A stretch of 11,912 nt of DNA from Propionibacteriaceae bacterium (GCA_021323255.1 JAJTCL010000047.1:1-11912), one strand, 5' to 3'. Positions 1-6,155 are shown, counted from the stretch's first letter. Made by a program: numbers and translations. Notes: generated by a model from the sequence alone, not told the origin.

Positions 1-243
1 GCGGCTGGCAACGACAGGGACGTGTTGCGATGGATCACCGACGAGATTATGAACGCGGTCATGGAGCTCACTGCCCAGGAGTATGTGGACGTCTATGGCA
101 CATCTGCCAAAGCGGCCTTGGAGGCGGGCGGGCCCCTTCCGGCCAGCGCCGGTCATCGTCCAGGAGCCGGTCGCAGTAAGCCGCCCATCCCGACGGGTGC
201 AGCGCACCTCAAGAAACCGCCGGTTTCGGATGTGAACGCGTGA
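1..243 (+). CDS. Phospholipid acyltransferase (PlsC-type), C-terminal end only
   Basis: An open frame runs in from the left edge and stops with TGA at 241-243, leaving about 80 C-terminal residues. The family is inferred from the next gene. The stretch LRWITDEIMNAVMELTAQEY (coded from about 25 to 84) matches LRSITDEIMYAIMELSGQEY in the complete acyltransferase downstream, and both sit at the same distance past the missing catalytic core. This segment contains no catalytic motif, so the function rests on paralogy. The tail after it (about 45 residues, rich in Ala, Gly, Pro and Lys) looks disordered and is not conserved in the neighbour. The stop codon overlaps the GTG start of the next gene by 4 bases, so the two are very probably co-transcribed and translationally coupled. 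A GTG at 22 is in frame but is not the real start, because codons before it also align with the paralogue. Confidence 0.8.
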   Translation, partial: AAGNDRDVLRWITDEIMNAVMELTAQEYVDVYGTSAKAALEAGGPLPASAGHRPGAGRSKPPIPTGAAHLKKPPVSDVNA

Positions 244-1136
244 GCGAGGGCGGGGAGGACTCGCCAACAGTCGGGAGCGAAACGATCTCACAGGCCAGCG
301 AGTACGCGTCCCCGAACCGCACCGCCCGCCAGCCGTCTGCGGTGAGCGATGACCTAGTTTCGGTCGATCGCCACGAGAACGTTACGATCGAGTCCGGTTC
401 CGGTGCTGGTCGAGCCATCTACTGGGCGTTGAAGAACGTCCTGCTGGGACCGGCAATCACCAGAATCTTCCGCCCGATCCACGAGGGGACTGCGAACGTT
501 CCAGATGAGGGTGCCGCGATCGTGGCGAGCAACCACCTCTCATTCGCCGACTGGCTGTTCATGCCGCTTGCGCTGGATCGCCGGATCACCTTCGTCGCCA
601 AGTCGGACTACTTCACCCGGGTTGGCATCAAGGGCTGGGCACAGAAGCGGTTCTTTGCTGGCACAGGTCAGGTGCCGATCGACCGGAGCGGTGGCCGGGC
701 GAGTGAAGGCGCTCTCCGGGCTGGACTGAAGGTGCTCCAGCGTGGTGAATTGTTTGGCATCTACCCCGAGGGAACGCGCAGCCACGACGGGAGGCTCTAC
801 AAGGGACGAACCGGAGTCGCCCGGCTTGCGTTGTTGTCAGGGGCGCCAGTGATTCCATCGGCGATCGTTGGCACCGATATCATCGCCCCGCCGGGGAAGG
901 TCCTGACCAAGATCGTCAGTCCCACTGTGAAGTTCGGGCGGCCCTTGGATTTCTCCCGCTATGTGGGGATGAGCGAGGACCGTTTCATCTTGCGTTCGAT
1001 CACCGACGAGATCATGTACGCGATCATGGAGCTATCCGGCCAGGAGTATGTGGACATGTACGCGCCAGCGGCGAAAGAGGCCGCGGCTCGCGAAGCGAAG
1101 GCGCAAGAAGCCGACGAAGTCTCGCCTCAGGCATAG
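240..1136 (+). CDS. plsC: 1-acyl-sn-glycerol-3-phosphate acyltransferase family protein
   Basis: Predicted to transfer a fatty acyl chain to lysophosphatidate or a related lysophospholipid at the membrane, making phosphatidate. The 298-residue product has the PlsC/LPLAT blocks in order: NHLSFAD (98-104, the HX4D catalytic motif, His99 and Asp104), GTGQVPIDR (141-149, block II), YPEGTRS (175-181, the glycerol-phosphate-binding block III) and VIPSAIVGT (204-212, block IV). The first 55 or so residues are polar, rich in Ser, Glu and Asp, and probably disordered. The C-terminal helix carries the ITDEIM segment shared with the upstream copy, then an Ala/Glu/Lys tail. I chose GTG at 240 because it overlaps the upstream stop (GTGA) and there is no good ribosome site. 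A GTG at 342 is a possible later start that would remove 34 residues of the polar leader. Acyl acceptor and chain preference cannot be read from the sequence. Confidence 0.88.
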   Translation: MSEGGEDSPTVGSETISQASEYASPNRTARQPSAVSDDLVSVDRHENVTIESGSGAGRAIYWALKNVLLGPAITRIFRPIHEGTANVPDEGAAIVASNHLSFADWLFMPLALDRRITFVAKSDYFTRVGIKGWAQKRFFAGTGQVPIDRSGGRASEGALRAGLKVLQRGELFGIYPEGTRSHDGRLYKGRTGVARLALLSGAPVIPSAIVGTDIIAPPGKVLTKIVSPTVKFGRPLDFSRYVGMSEDRFILRSITDEIMYAIMELSGQEYVDMYAPAAKEAAAREAKAQEADEVSPQA

Positions 1137-1144
1137 CGCCTTGT

Positions 1145-1822
1145 TCAGTGGTCACGCATGAGCCGTGCGGCAAGCGCCTCCGGCTGGCTGAGCGCAAGCA
1201 GGTGGCCGCCTGGAAGTTGCTCTGCCTCCAGACCCAGGCGCTCTCGCGCAATCCGACGTTGGAACTCGTACGGGAAGAACCGATCATCACGCCCAGCGAG
1301 GACAACGGTCGGGACATCTGGCCAGCTCGGCAGCGGAAAGCGCGTCTGGAAGAGTGAGTCCACGGGCTCCTCCTCTTCGGACAGCAAGGCCAGCACGTCG
1401 GGCGTCAGGTCATGGAGGAAATAGGTCTGCGCATCGAAGCCTGCATCGGGATTCCGTCCTTCGCGAAGATCATTGCTCCGCATCGCGTCGGCCTGGCCGG
1501 TGTGGCCCCACCATTCGCCAGCGGTCTCTCCAGGTACTGGGATCATGGCGTTCAGCAGCACGAGTTCTGAGACCGGCAGCCGGTCGCAGGCCAGAGGTGC
1601 GGCAAAGGCACCCATCGACTGAGCGAGGAGGGTAACTTCCTCCGTCGCTCCGGCGGCGTCGACGATCGCGTCGGCGTGGTCGGAGAAGGTCGCGCCCGGC
1701 CAGTTGGGCAAGGTCACTGCACAGGTGCGGTAGCCGGCCCTGAAGAGGAGTGGCTCCACGAGTTGCCATAGTGCGGCGCTGCCGCCAGCGCCGGGGATCA
1801 GGACGAAGCTGCGTTGCTGCAT
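1145..1822 (-). CDS. Alpha/beta-fold hydrolase (esterase-like)
   Basis: A small 225-residue serine hydrolase, probably cytoplasmic since no signal peptide is visible. The oxyanion-hole loop is LIPGAGGSAALW (8-19). The nucleophile elbow is AQSMGAF (67-73) with Ser69, lacking the usual Gly two positions before Ser (A-Q-S-M-G instead of G-H-S-M-G). The acid is in GRDDRFFP (177-184, probably Asp180) and the catalytic His is in GGHLLALSQP (205-214, His207). All three triad members are therefore present in order. It resembles the small esterases often annotated as EstC-like or as BioH-like methyl esterases, but the substrate cannot be assigned. It converges on the plsC gene with 8 bases between stop codons and diverges from aroG. 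No Shine-Dalgarno is seen. A CAGAAT hexamer 6 bases before the ATG may be a -10 element of a leaderless transcript. Confidence 0.82.
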   Translation of the reverse strand: MQQRSFVLIPGAGGSAALWQLVEPLLFRAGYRTCAVTLPNWPGATFSDHADAIVDAAGATEEVTLLAQSMGAFAAPLACDRLPVSELVLLNAMIPVPGETAGEWWGHTGQADAMRSNDLREGRNPDAGFDAQTYFLHDLTPDVLALLSEEEEPVDSLFQTRFPLPSWPDVPTVVLAGRDDRFFPYEFQRRIARERLGLEAEQLPGGHLLALSQPEALAARLMRDH

Positions 1823-1828
1823 GCGTGC

Positions 1829-1834
1829 ATTCTG
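1829..1834 (-). promoter_or_regulatory. Possible -10 element of the hydrolase gene
   Basis: On the minus strand CAGAAT lies 6 bases before the ATG at 1822. It has the two most conserved -10 bases (A at position 2, T at 6) but not the first T. The spacing would put the transcription start on the ATG, matching aroG on the other strand. Weak on its own. Confidence 0.3.
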
Positions 1835-1886
1835 CGCTGAGCGTCCAGCGGCCGGTAACTCAGCTGTCCGCCGGAGTGCCAGCGTC

Positions 1887-1892
1887 TACAGT
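1887..1892 (+). promoter_or_regulatory. Probable -10 element of aroG, leaderless
   Basis: TACAGT fits TAnnnT and ends 6 bases before the GTG at 1899, so transcription starting at the usual +7 position would begin on the start codon. A poor -35 match, CTGTCC (1864-1869, three of six bases), lies 17 bases upstream. No Shine-Dalgarno precedes the GTG. Confidence 0.5.
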
Positions 1893-1898
1893 GTCTGC

Positions 1899-3293
1899 GT
1901 GTCCCCGACGAGCCAGGTCCCTACGCTGAAAGCACTGCATGCTCTGAATCCGCTGCAGCAGCCGGCCTACTCTTCACCCCAGCAGCTGGCGGAGGTCGTC
2001 GGCAAGCTTCGGACGCTTCCACCGCTGGTATTTGCCGCCGAATGTGACAAGTTACGCACCAAGATGGCCAGTGTGGCGGCCGGCGAGGCTTTCATGCTGC
2101 AGGGCGGTGACTGCGCGGAGACTTTTGCCGACGTTACAGCTGCGAACATCCAGGGCAAACTCCGAACACTGCTTTCCATGGCGGTTGTGCTGACGTATGC
2201 AGCGCAGGTGCCGATCGTGAAGGTCGGCCGGATGGCAGGCCAGTTTGCCAAGCCGCGGAGCTCGGCCACAGAGACCCGCGACGGCATCACGCTGCCGGCA
2301 TATCGGGGCGATGCGGTGAATGGCTTCGACTTCACCACCGAGGCTCGCGAACCCGACCCGCAGCGGCTGCTGGATGTCTACCACTCCTCCTCAGCAACCC
2401 TGAACCTCACGCGGGCCTTTGTCACCGGCGGATTCGCCCACCTCCGCAGCGTGCACAGTTGGAATGCCGACTTCGTCAAGAACTCAGCAGCGGGCGTCCA
2501 GTACCAGAACCTCGCCAATGAGATCGATCGGGCGCTTGCCTTCATGGTGGCCTGCGGGATCGACGACGATGTCTTCCGGACCGTGGACTTCTACTCCAGC
2601 CACGAGGCGCTGATCTTGGAGTACGAGCACGCGCTTACCCGCATCGACTCCCGGACCGGGCAACCGTACGGAACTTCCGGGCACTTCCTGTGGATCGGCG
2701 AGCGCACCCGCCAGCTGTACGGAGCACACGTCGAGCTGCTGCGGCATGTCCGCAATCCACTCGGGGTGAAGCTTGGGCCGGAAACCACCGCCGACAATGC
2801 GCTGGATCTGGCCGATCGACTGGACCCTGATCATGAACCGGGCCGGATCACCTTCATTACCCGAATGGGCGCCGGGAAGGTGCGCGAGGTGCTGCCGGAC
2901 ATCGTTGCCAAGGTGATCGCCAGTGGCCGGCAGGTGGCGTGGGTGTGCGACCCGATGCACGGCAATACCTTCGAGGCTCGCAATGGCTACAAGACTCGGG
3001 CGTTTTCAGACGTCATGGCTGAGCTCAATGGTTTCTTTGACGTTCACGAGGAGCTCGGCACCTGGCCGGGCGGTGTGCACGTTGAGCTCACCGGCGATGA
3101 CGTCACTGAGTGCGTCGGTGGTGGCGACGACTTGGTTGAAGCAGATCTGGTGAGTCGCTACCAGACACTCTGCGACCCGCGACTGAACCGCAACCAGTCG
3201 CTGGAACTTGCCTTCCTGGTCGCGGAGCGGCTGACCACCGGCCGGATCAAACGGCCAAACCCGGTCCAGGCGTACGTGCCCCTGACGTTCTAG
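1899..3293 (+). CDS. aroG: Class II 3-deoxy-D-arabino-heptulosonate-7-phosphate synthase
   Basis: Condenses phosphoenolpyruvate and erythrose 4-phosphate to DAHP, the first step of the shikimate pathway to Phe, Tyr, Trp and chorismate-derived compounds. With the start chosen here it is 464 residues, the usual length for the plant/mycobacterial class II family. The expected metal ligands are all present: Cys72 in QGGDCAETF, His354 in CDPMHGNT, Glu396 in HVELTGDDVTEC and Asp426 in CDPRLNRNQS. Other signatures are KPRS (118-121), YRGDAVNGF, SHEALILEYEHAL and WIGERTRQ with VGVKLGP-like substrate loops. The open frame extends back to an ATG at 1821, but that would overlap the divergent hydrolase start. 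GTG at 1899 follows a TAnnnT box and gives a normal length. The N-terminal region before the metal Cys is about 15 residues shorter than I recall for the Mycobacterium tuberculosis enzyme, so feedback control may differ. Transcribed alone. Confidence 0.95.
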   Translation: MSPTSQVPTLKALHALNPLQQPAYSSPQQLAEVVGKLRTLPPLVFAAECDKLRTKMASVAAGEAFMLQGGDCAETFADVTAANIQGKLRTLLSMAVVLTYAAQVPIVKVGRMAGQFAKPRSSATETRDGITLPAYRGDAVNGFDFTTEAREPDPQRLLDVYHSSSATLNLTRAFVTGGFAHLRSVHSWNADFVKNSAAGVQYQNLANEIDRALAFMVACGIDDDVFRTVDFYSSHEALILEYEHALTRIDSRTGQPYGTSGHFLWIGERTRQLYGAHVELLRHVRNPLGVKLGPETTADNALDLADRLDPDHEPGRITFITRMGAGKVREVLPDIVAKVIASGRQVAWVCDPMHGNTFEARNGYKTRAFSDVMAELNGFFDVHEELGTWPGGVHVELTGDDVTECVGGGDDLVEADLVSRYQTLCDPRLNRNQSLELAFLVAERLTTGRIKRPNPVQAYVPLTF

Positions 3294-3374
3294 TTTCGGT
3301 TTTTCTGCTCGCGCAGGGCCGTGCTGGCAGGTTCCTGTCTTCCTCGCTTGCTCGCAGGCACGCGGCCGGCAATC

Positions 3375-3415
3375 AACGAGTCCGCTCCCGGGCACGTGCC
3401 CGCCGCGCGCTCGTT
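3375..3415. terminator. Imperfect inverted repeat between convergent aroG and vapC
   Basis: The outer arms AACGAG (3375-3380) and CTCGTT (3410-3415) are perfect complements. At the centre is a 14-base perfect palindrome, CGGGCACGTGCCCG (3389-3402), with partly pairing GC-rich sequence between. The element sits nearly midway between the aroG stop (82 bases away) and the vapC stop (72 bases away), where a two-way terminator would be expected. Neither side has a U tract, so it would have to be the U-poor type found in actinobacteria. It might instead be a protein-binding site, since it contains CACGTG. Confidence 0.4.
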
Positions 3416-3461
3416 CAGACAGGAATGCGCGGCCTATGTCGCGAAGGATGCGCCTTGAAGC

Positions 3462-3480
3462 GGTCGAGCTTGTCGAAGGG
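3462..3480. repeat. REP-like motif related to GTCGAGCTTGTCGAAGG
   Basis: GGTCGAGCTTGTCGAAGGG reads as TTCGACAAGCTCGACC on the other strand. I recall this core as a frequent dispersed intergenic repeat in actinobacterial genomes. The inner TCGA-GCTTG-TCGA is a short inverted repeat. Only one copy occurs in this window, so the repeat status rests on memory. It lies just past the vapC stop. Confidence 0.4.
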
Positions 3481-3486
3481 CGCGGA

Positions 3487-3909
3487 TTAGATGCTCAGCA
3501 GCTCAACGTCCTGGTCGCCGGCGAGGGTGACGAGCGCTGAGTCGAAGGTGAGGAGCCGGAGGCTTCGGCGCCGGGCAAGTGCGAGTAGATGAGCGTCGGT
3601 GATCTGACGGTGTCCGAACATGCGCGGCACGTCGGCATCAGTTATCGACACATCGTCAGTCAGGAACTGGTGGCCCTCAGCAGATCGCAAAGCCGAGAGA
3701 ACTCGGCGCGCGTCCTCGACCCCGATCGGGCTCGGCAACACCTTCGGGTTCGACGAGACGCGCACGAAACCGCTCTCGGTGAGAGGGCAGGTAGCCCAAC
3801 CGTGCTCACTGTGCTTCGCGAACCAGCTCCGGATGGCGAGGTGGTGCACATGCGAGTCCCAGGCGAGCGCGACGAGCGCGTTCACGTCGAGAAGTGATCC
3901 TCCCATCAT
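3487..3909 (-). CDS. vapC: VapC-family PIN-domain ribonuclease toxin
   Basis: Toxin of a type II toxin-antitoxin pair. PIN-domain VapC proteins are Mg-dependent RNases that usually cut tRNA or rRNA and stop translation. The 140-residue product shows the PIN acidic residues in order: Asp8 in LLDVN, Glu45 in PLTESGF, Asp105 in QITDAHLL and Asp123 in LLTFDSAL. The stretches WATCPLTESGFVRVSSNP and GHRQITDAHLLALARRR are typical of the actinobacterial subfamily. The start ATG at 3907-3909 overlaps the TGA of vapB (ATGA), which indicates coupled translation. A second ATG one codon on (3904-3906) is about equally good and follows GAGGA at a better distance. All catalytic residues are present, so the toxin should be active. 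The specific RNA target cannot be told. Confidence 0.92.
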   Translation of the reverse strand: MMGGSLLDVNALVALAWDSHVHHLAIRSWFAKHSEHGWATCPLTESGFVRVSSNPKVLPSPIGVEDARRVLSALRSAEGHQFLTDDVSITDADVPRMFGHRQITDAHLLALARRRSLRLLTFDSALVTLAGDQDVELLSI

Positions 3910-4127
3910 TCCTCGTCGAGCTCGCGCCGCACCATCTCGGGGGTGATCGCGGGTGTGCCAGCGGGAACCCGGATCACGGGCAGGTCGCCTTCAGCCTCGA
4001 TCCGAGCCGGCGTCAGCCCCCGGCGGGCCAGCTCAGAGATCATCCAGCCCAGAGACCGGTGTTGTTCGGCGGCCAGTTCCCGCGCTGCGGCGAGGATGTC
4101 TTCATCCAGGTCGAGCGTTGTACGCAT
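3906..4127 (-). CDS. vapB: VapB-family ribbon-helix-helix antitoxin
   Basis: A 73-residue antitoxin for the adjacent VapC. Residues 2-8 (RTTLDLD) form the DNA-contacting beta strand, followed by helices at about 9-21 and 25-38, the ribbon-helix-helix layout. The C-terminal part, from about 48 (LPVIRVPAGTPAITPEMVRREL), should wrap the PIN active site of VapC, as in other VapBC pairs. It is the first gene of the two-gene operon, as expected for autoregulated modules. The start ATG has no Shine-Dalgarno. TAGCAT lies 7 bases upstream, inside an inverted repeat that is the likely operator. GC content and codon use look like the surrounding genes, so there is no sign of very recent acquisition. Confidence 0.9.
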   Translation of the reverse strand: MRTTLDLDEDILAAARELAAEQHRSLGWMISELARRGLTPARIEAEGDLPVIRVPAGTPAITPEMVRRELDEE

Positions 4128-4131
4128 GAGT

Positions 4132-4157
4132 TTGATGCTACCGCATCAACGCATCAA
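4132..4157. promoter_or_regulatory. Probable VapB operator, three TTGATGC/GCATCAA half-sites
   Basis: TTGATGC (4132-4138) and GCATCAA (4143-4149) make a perfect 7-base inverted repeat with a 4-base spacer. A third half-site, GCATCAA, follows at 4151-4157, one base on and in direct orientation to the second. The array begins 5 bases upstream of the vapB ATG and covers its predicted -10 box, as expected for repression by a ribbon-helix-helix antitoxin or VapBC complex. Confidence 0.7.
4135..4140 (-). promoter_or_regulatory. Probable -10 element of vapBC
   Basis: On the minus strand TAGCAT fits TAnnnT and ends 7 bases before the vapB ATG, giving a leaderless or nearly leaderless message. It lies inside the inverted-repeat operator, so bound antitoxin would block RNA polymerase. 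No convincing -35 is seen (CCCACA at 18 bases is weak). Confidence 0.5.
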
Positions 4158-4251
4158 TTGTGGGTGCGCACTACCGGCCTATCTCCGCCAGCCGAGCAAG
4201 CGGCATTTGTTGCGCACAGGAGAGGATGCACCCCGGAGCATGCAGGAATAC

Positions 4252-4267
4252 CAGACTTCGTCAGACT
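4252..4267 (+). promoter_or_regulatory. CAGACT direct repeat before ltaE, possible -10 region
   Basis: CAGACT occurs at 4252-4257 and again at 4262-4267, ten bases apart (one helical turn). The second copy ends 7 bases before the GTG of ltaE and matches the A2 and T6 positions of a -10 box. It could be a weak leaderless promoter or a pair of binding half-sites. The support is slight. Confidence 0.25.
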
Positions 4268-4274
4268 CTTGTCC

Positions 4275-5300
4275 GTGATTGATCTGCGCTCTGACACCGT
4301 CACCAAGCCGTCGCCAGGCATGCGGCAGGCCATGCTGGCAGCACCCGTTGGCGATGACGTGTACGCCGAAGACCCGACGGTGATCGAGCTGGAGCAGCGG
4401 GTGGCCCAGCTGCTCGGGCACGAGGCAGGACTGTTTTGTGTCAGCGGGTCGATGTGCAACATCCTCGGGGTACGGCTGCTGGTCGAGCCAGGCCAGGAGG
4501 TGGTCTGCGACATCCAGGCTCACATCGCTCGGGCGGAGATGGGGGCTCACGGGGCGGTCAGTGGACTCACCATGCGGACCTTCCCTTCCAGCCGAGGCCG
4601 GCTGCAGCTGGCCGAGGTGGCCAAGATCATTGCGCCGTCGGCCGGTCCATACCTGGTATCGACCGCGGCGGTGGCGGTGGAGAACACTCACAACTTTGGC
4701 GGCGGGACGATCCAACCGATCGAGGAGCTCACGGCAGTAGGCCAGCTGTGTCGCGACCATGGCATCGGCTATCACCTCGACGGCGCCCGGCTGTGGAACG
4801 CGCACGTCGCGACCGGAGTAGCTCTCGAGGCCTATGGCCGGCTCTTCGACACGGTCAGCGTGTGTTTCTCCAAGGGCCTCGGGGCTCCGGTTGGCTCCGT
4901 GCTGGTGAGCACAGCGGAGAACATTGCACGCGCCCGCGTACTGCGGAAGCGTCTCGGCGGAGGCTGGCGCCAGGCAGGTGTACTCGCCGCCGCCTGTCTC
5001 TACGCCCTTGATCATCACCTGCAATGGCTTGCCGATGATCATGTAGCAGCACGCGCCTTCGCCGAGGCCGTTGCGGCCTGTGTCCCGGCCGCTGTGGAGC
5101 CGGACGCCGTGGAGACGAACGTCGTGGTGATCGACACCGGCGCGGCTCCCGCTGCTCCGATCGCCGTCGCGGCGGCTGAGCGCGGGGCGCGGGTCTCCGC
5201 GCTAGGTCCCCACATGATCAGAGCGGTTACCCATCTCGATGTGACAGCCGAGGACTGCGAGTGGGCCGGTCAGCTCGTCGGAAAGCTGCTGAGTGGCTAG
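4275..5300 (+). CDS. ltaE: Low-specificity L-threonine aldolase
   Basis: A PLP-dependent fold-type I enzyme that cleaves L-threonine or allo-threonine to glycine and acetaldehyde. From GTG at 4275 the product is 341 residues and begins MIDLRSDTVTKPS, the hallmark N-terminus of the family. The frame is open upstream to 3894, but that part overlaps vapBC and has no family resemblance. Visible landmarks are VGDDVYAEDPT (25-35), ENTHN (136-140), HLDGARLWNA (167-176, Asp169 facing the PLP ring nitrogen) and the Schiff-base lysine Lys200 in CFSKGLGAPVGS. Length and motif order are normal. No Shine-Dalgarno is close to the GTG, so translation may be leaderless. It is divergent from vapBC with 147 bases between starts. 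The related beta-eliminating lyases share the fold, but the N-terminal signature and Lys context favour threonine aldolase. Confidence 0.93.
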   Translation: MIDLRSDTVTKPSPGMRQAMLAAPVGDDVYAEDPTVIELEQRVAQLLGHEAGLFCVSGSMCNILGVRLLVEPGQEVVCDIQAHIARAEMGAHGAVSGLTMRTFPSSRGRLQLAEVAKIIAPSAGPYLVSTAAVAVENTHNFGGGTIQPIEELTAVGQLCRDHGIGYHLDGARLWNAHVATGVALEAYGRLFDTVSVCFSKGLGAPVGSVLVSTAENIARARVLRKRLGGGWRQAGVLAAACLYALDHHLQWLADDHVAARAFAEAVAACVPAAVEPDAVETNVVVIDTGAAPAAPIAVAAAERGARVSALGPHMIRAVTHLDVTAEDCEWAGQLVGKLLSG

Positions 5301-5350
5301 TAGTTCGCTGAAAAGTACACTCCAGCCGGACTGGCAACAGCCACAGTTAC

Positions 5351-5387
5351 GCTCACCGAGCGACGCGGGACATCGGCACGGGTGAGC
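5351..5387 (+). repeat. Inverted repeat in the ltaE to hydrolase gap
   Basis: GCTCACC (5351-5357) pairs perfectly with GGTGAGC (5381-5387) across 23 bases and is followed by TTT. The left arm can instead form a tight local hairpin, CGCTC-ACC-GAGCG (5350-5362). It lies 50 to 87 bases after the ltaE stop and could be its terminator. The two mutually exclusive pairings are suggestive, but the stems are short. Confidence 0.3.
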
Positions 5388-5434
5388 TTTCCAGCCAACA
5401 ACACCCCATCAGCGAAGCTCCGACAACCTGCCCC

Positions 5435-5440
5435 TACGGT
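5435..5440 (+). promoter_or_regulatory. Probable -10 element of the MBL-fold hydrolase, leaderless
   Basis: TACGGT fits TAnnnT and ends 6 bases before the ATG at 5447, the same geometry as at aroG. There is no Shine-Dalgarno before the ATG and no recognisable -35 at 16 to 19 bases. Confidence 0.5.
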
Positions 5441-5446
5441 GGTGCA

Positions 5447-6106
5447 ATGCGGATCACCCACCTTGGGCATGCGGCCGTACTGGCTGAGACCGACGGCGCG
5501 CGAATTCTCATCGATCCGGGCAACCTCTCCGACGCGTGGCACTCTCTAACTGATCTGGACGCGGTGCTCGTGACGCACCAGCATCCAGACCATCTCGATC
5601 CTCAGAACCTGCCCGCCTTGCTTACGGTGAACCCCGCCGCGATCGTCCTGGTCGAGCCATCGATCCTCGATCTGATCAGCTCAGGTGAGCTGCCGGCCCT
5701 GGGTGAGAATGTCGCCGGCTTCACGCCAGACAGCCAAATGACCATCAGTGACGTTCTGGTGACCGCTGTCGGCGGGCAGCATGCAGTCATCCACCGCGAC
5801 ATACCGCGGATCGGCAACGTCGGCTACGTACTGCGGTCCGAAGGCCAGCCGACTCTGTTCCACCCCGGCGATGCTTACGACACGATTCCCAATGGCATCG
5901 ACATCATTGCCGTCCCCGCGTACGGGCCGTGGGCGGCGATGAAGGAGACCATCGACTTCGTCCGAGCCGTTGGGGCGCTGGAAGGATTCCCGATCCATGA
6001 TGAGCTGCTCAGCGACCGAGGCCGGACCGTCGCGTTCAATCGGCTCAATGAAATGACTGCCACTCGGATCGTCAACTTGCGTGGCGGAGCTACGCACGAA
6101 TTCTGA
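5447..6106 (+). CDS. Metallo-beta-lactamase-fold hydrolase, UlaG-like
   Basis: A 219-residue single-domain enzyme of the metallo-beta-lactamase superfamily, cytoplasmic by sequence. The dimetal motif is THQHPDHLD (43-51: His44, His46, Asp48, His49). Further ligands are expected from GGQHAVIH (109-116), Asp142 in FHPGDA, and His184 in PIHDELLS. The MRITHLGHAAVL opening and the closing PIHDELLS segment place it in the UlaG-like branch, which includes L-ascorbate-6-phosphate lactonase, but most members have no known substrate and none is claimed here. The ATG at 5447 is exactly where the family begins. The stop is 49 bases before hutH, so it could be read together with the hut operon, although a role in histidine breakdown is not implied by its motifs. 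Confidence 0.87.
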   Translation: MRITHLGHAAVLAETDGARILIDPGNLSDAWHSLTDLDAVLVTHQHPDHLDPQNLPALLTVNPAAIVLVEPSILDLISSGELPALGENVAGFTPDSQMTISDVLVTAVGGQHAVIHRDIPRIGNVGYVLRSEGQPTLFHPGDAYDTIPNGIDIIAVPAYGPWAAMKETIDFVRAVGALEGFPIHDELLSDRGRTVAFNRLNEMTATRIVNLRGGATHEF

Positions 6107-6155
6107 GCATGCAGGCAGCGGTCCCAACCGGTCGGCCAGCTGCTGCAATGGATTC

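Noticed and set aside
1129..1141. AGGC-ATAGC-GCCT hairpin between plsC and the convergent hydrolase
   Set aside because: A 4-base stem without a T tract is too weak to call a terminator.
1821..1898. Longer aroG starting at ATG 1821
   Set aside because: It would overlap the divergent hydrolase start, and its extra 26 residues have no resemblance to the family. GTG 1899 follows a -10 box.
3894..4274. N-terminal extension of the threonine aldolase frame by 127 codons
   Set aside because: The extension runs antisense through vapB and the operator, and the family begins at the DLRSDT segment just after GTG 4275.
4179..5042. A 287-codon minus-strand frame opposite ltaE
   Set aside because: It covers most of a well-matched threonine aldolase and its translation resembles no protein I know.
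5297..5542. An 81-codon minus-strand frame ending in GVYFSANY, filling the ltaE-MBL gap
   Set aside because: It looks slightly protein-like, but only about 58 percent of third positions are G or C in the part I counted, below what the real genes here appear to have, and it overlaps the MBL promoter and start. A decayed gene end cannot be excluded.
6144..6149. TGCAAT as a -10 box for hutH
   Set aside because: Spacing to the ATG is right but the key A at position 2 is missing, and no -35 is seen.
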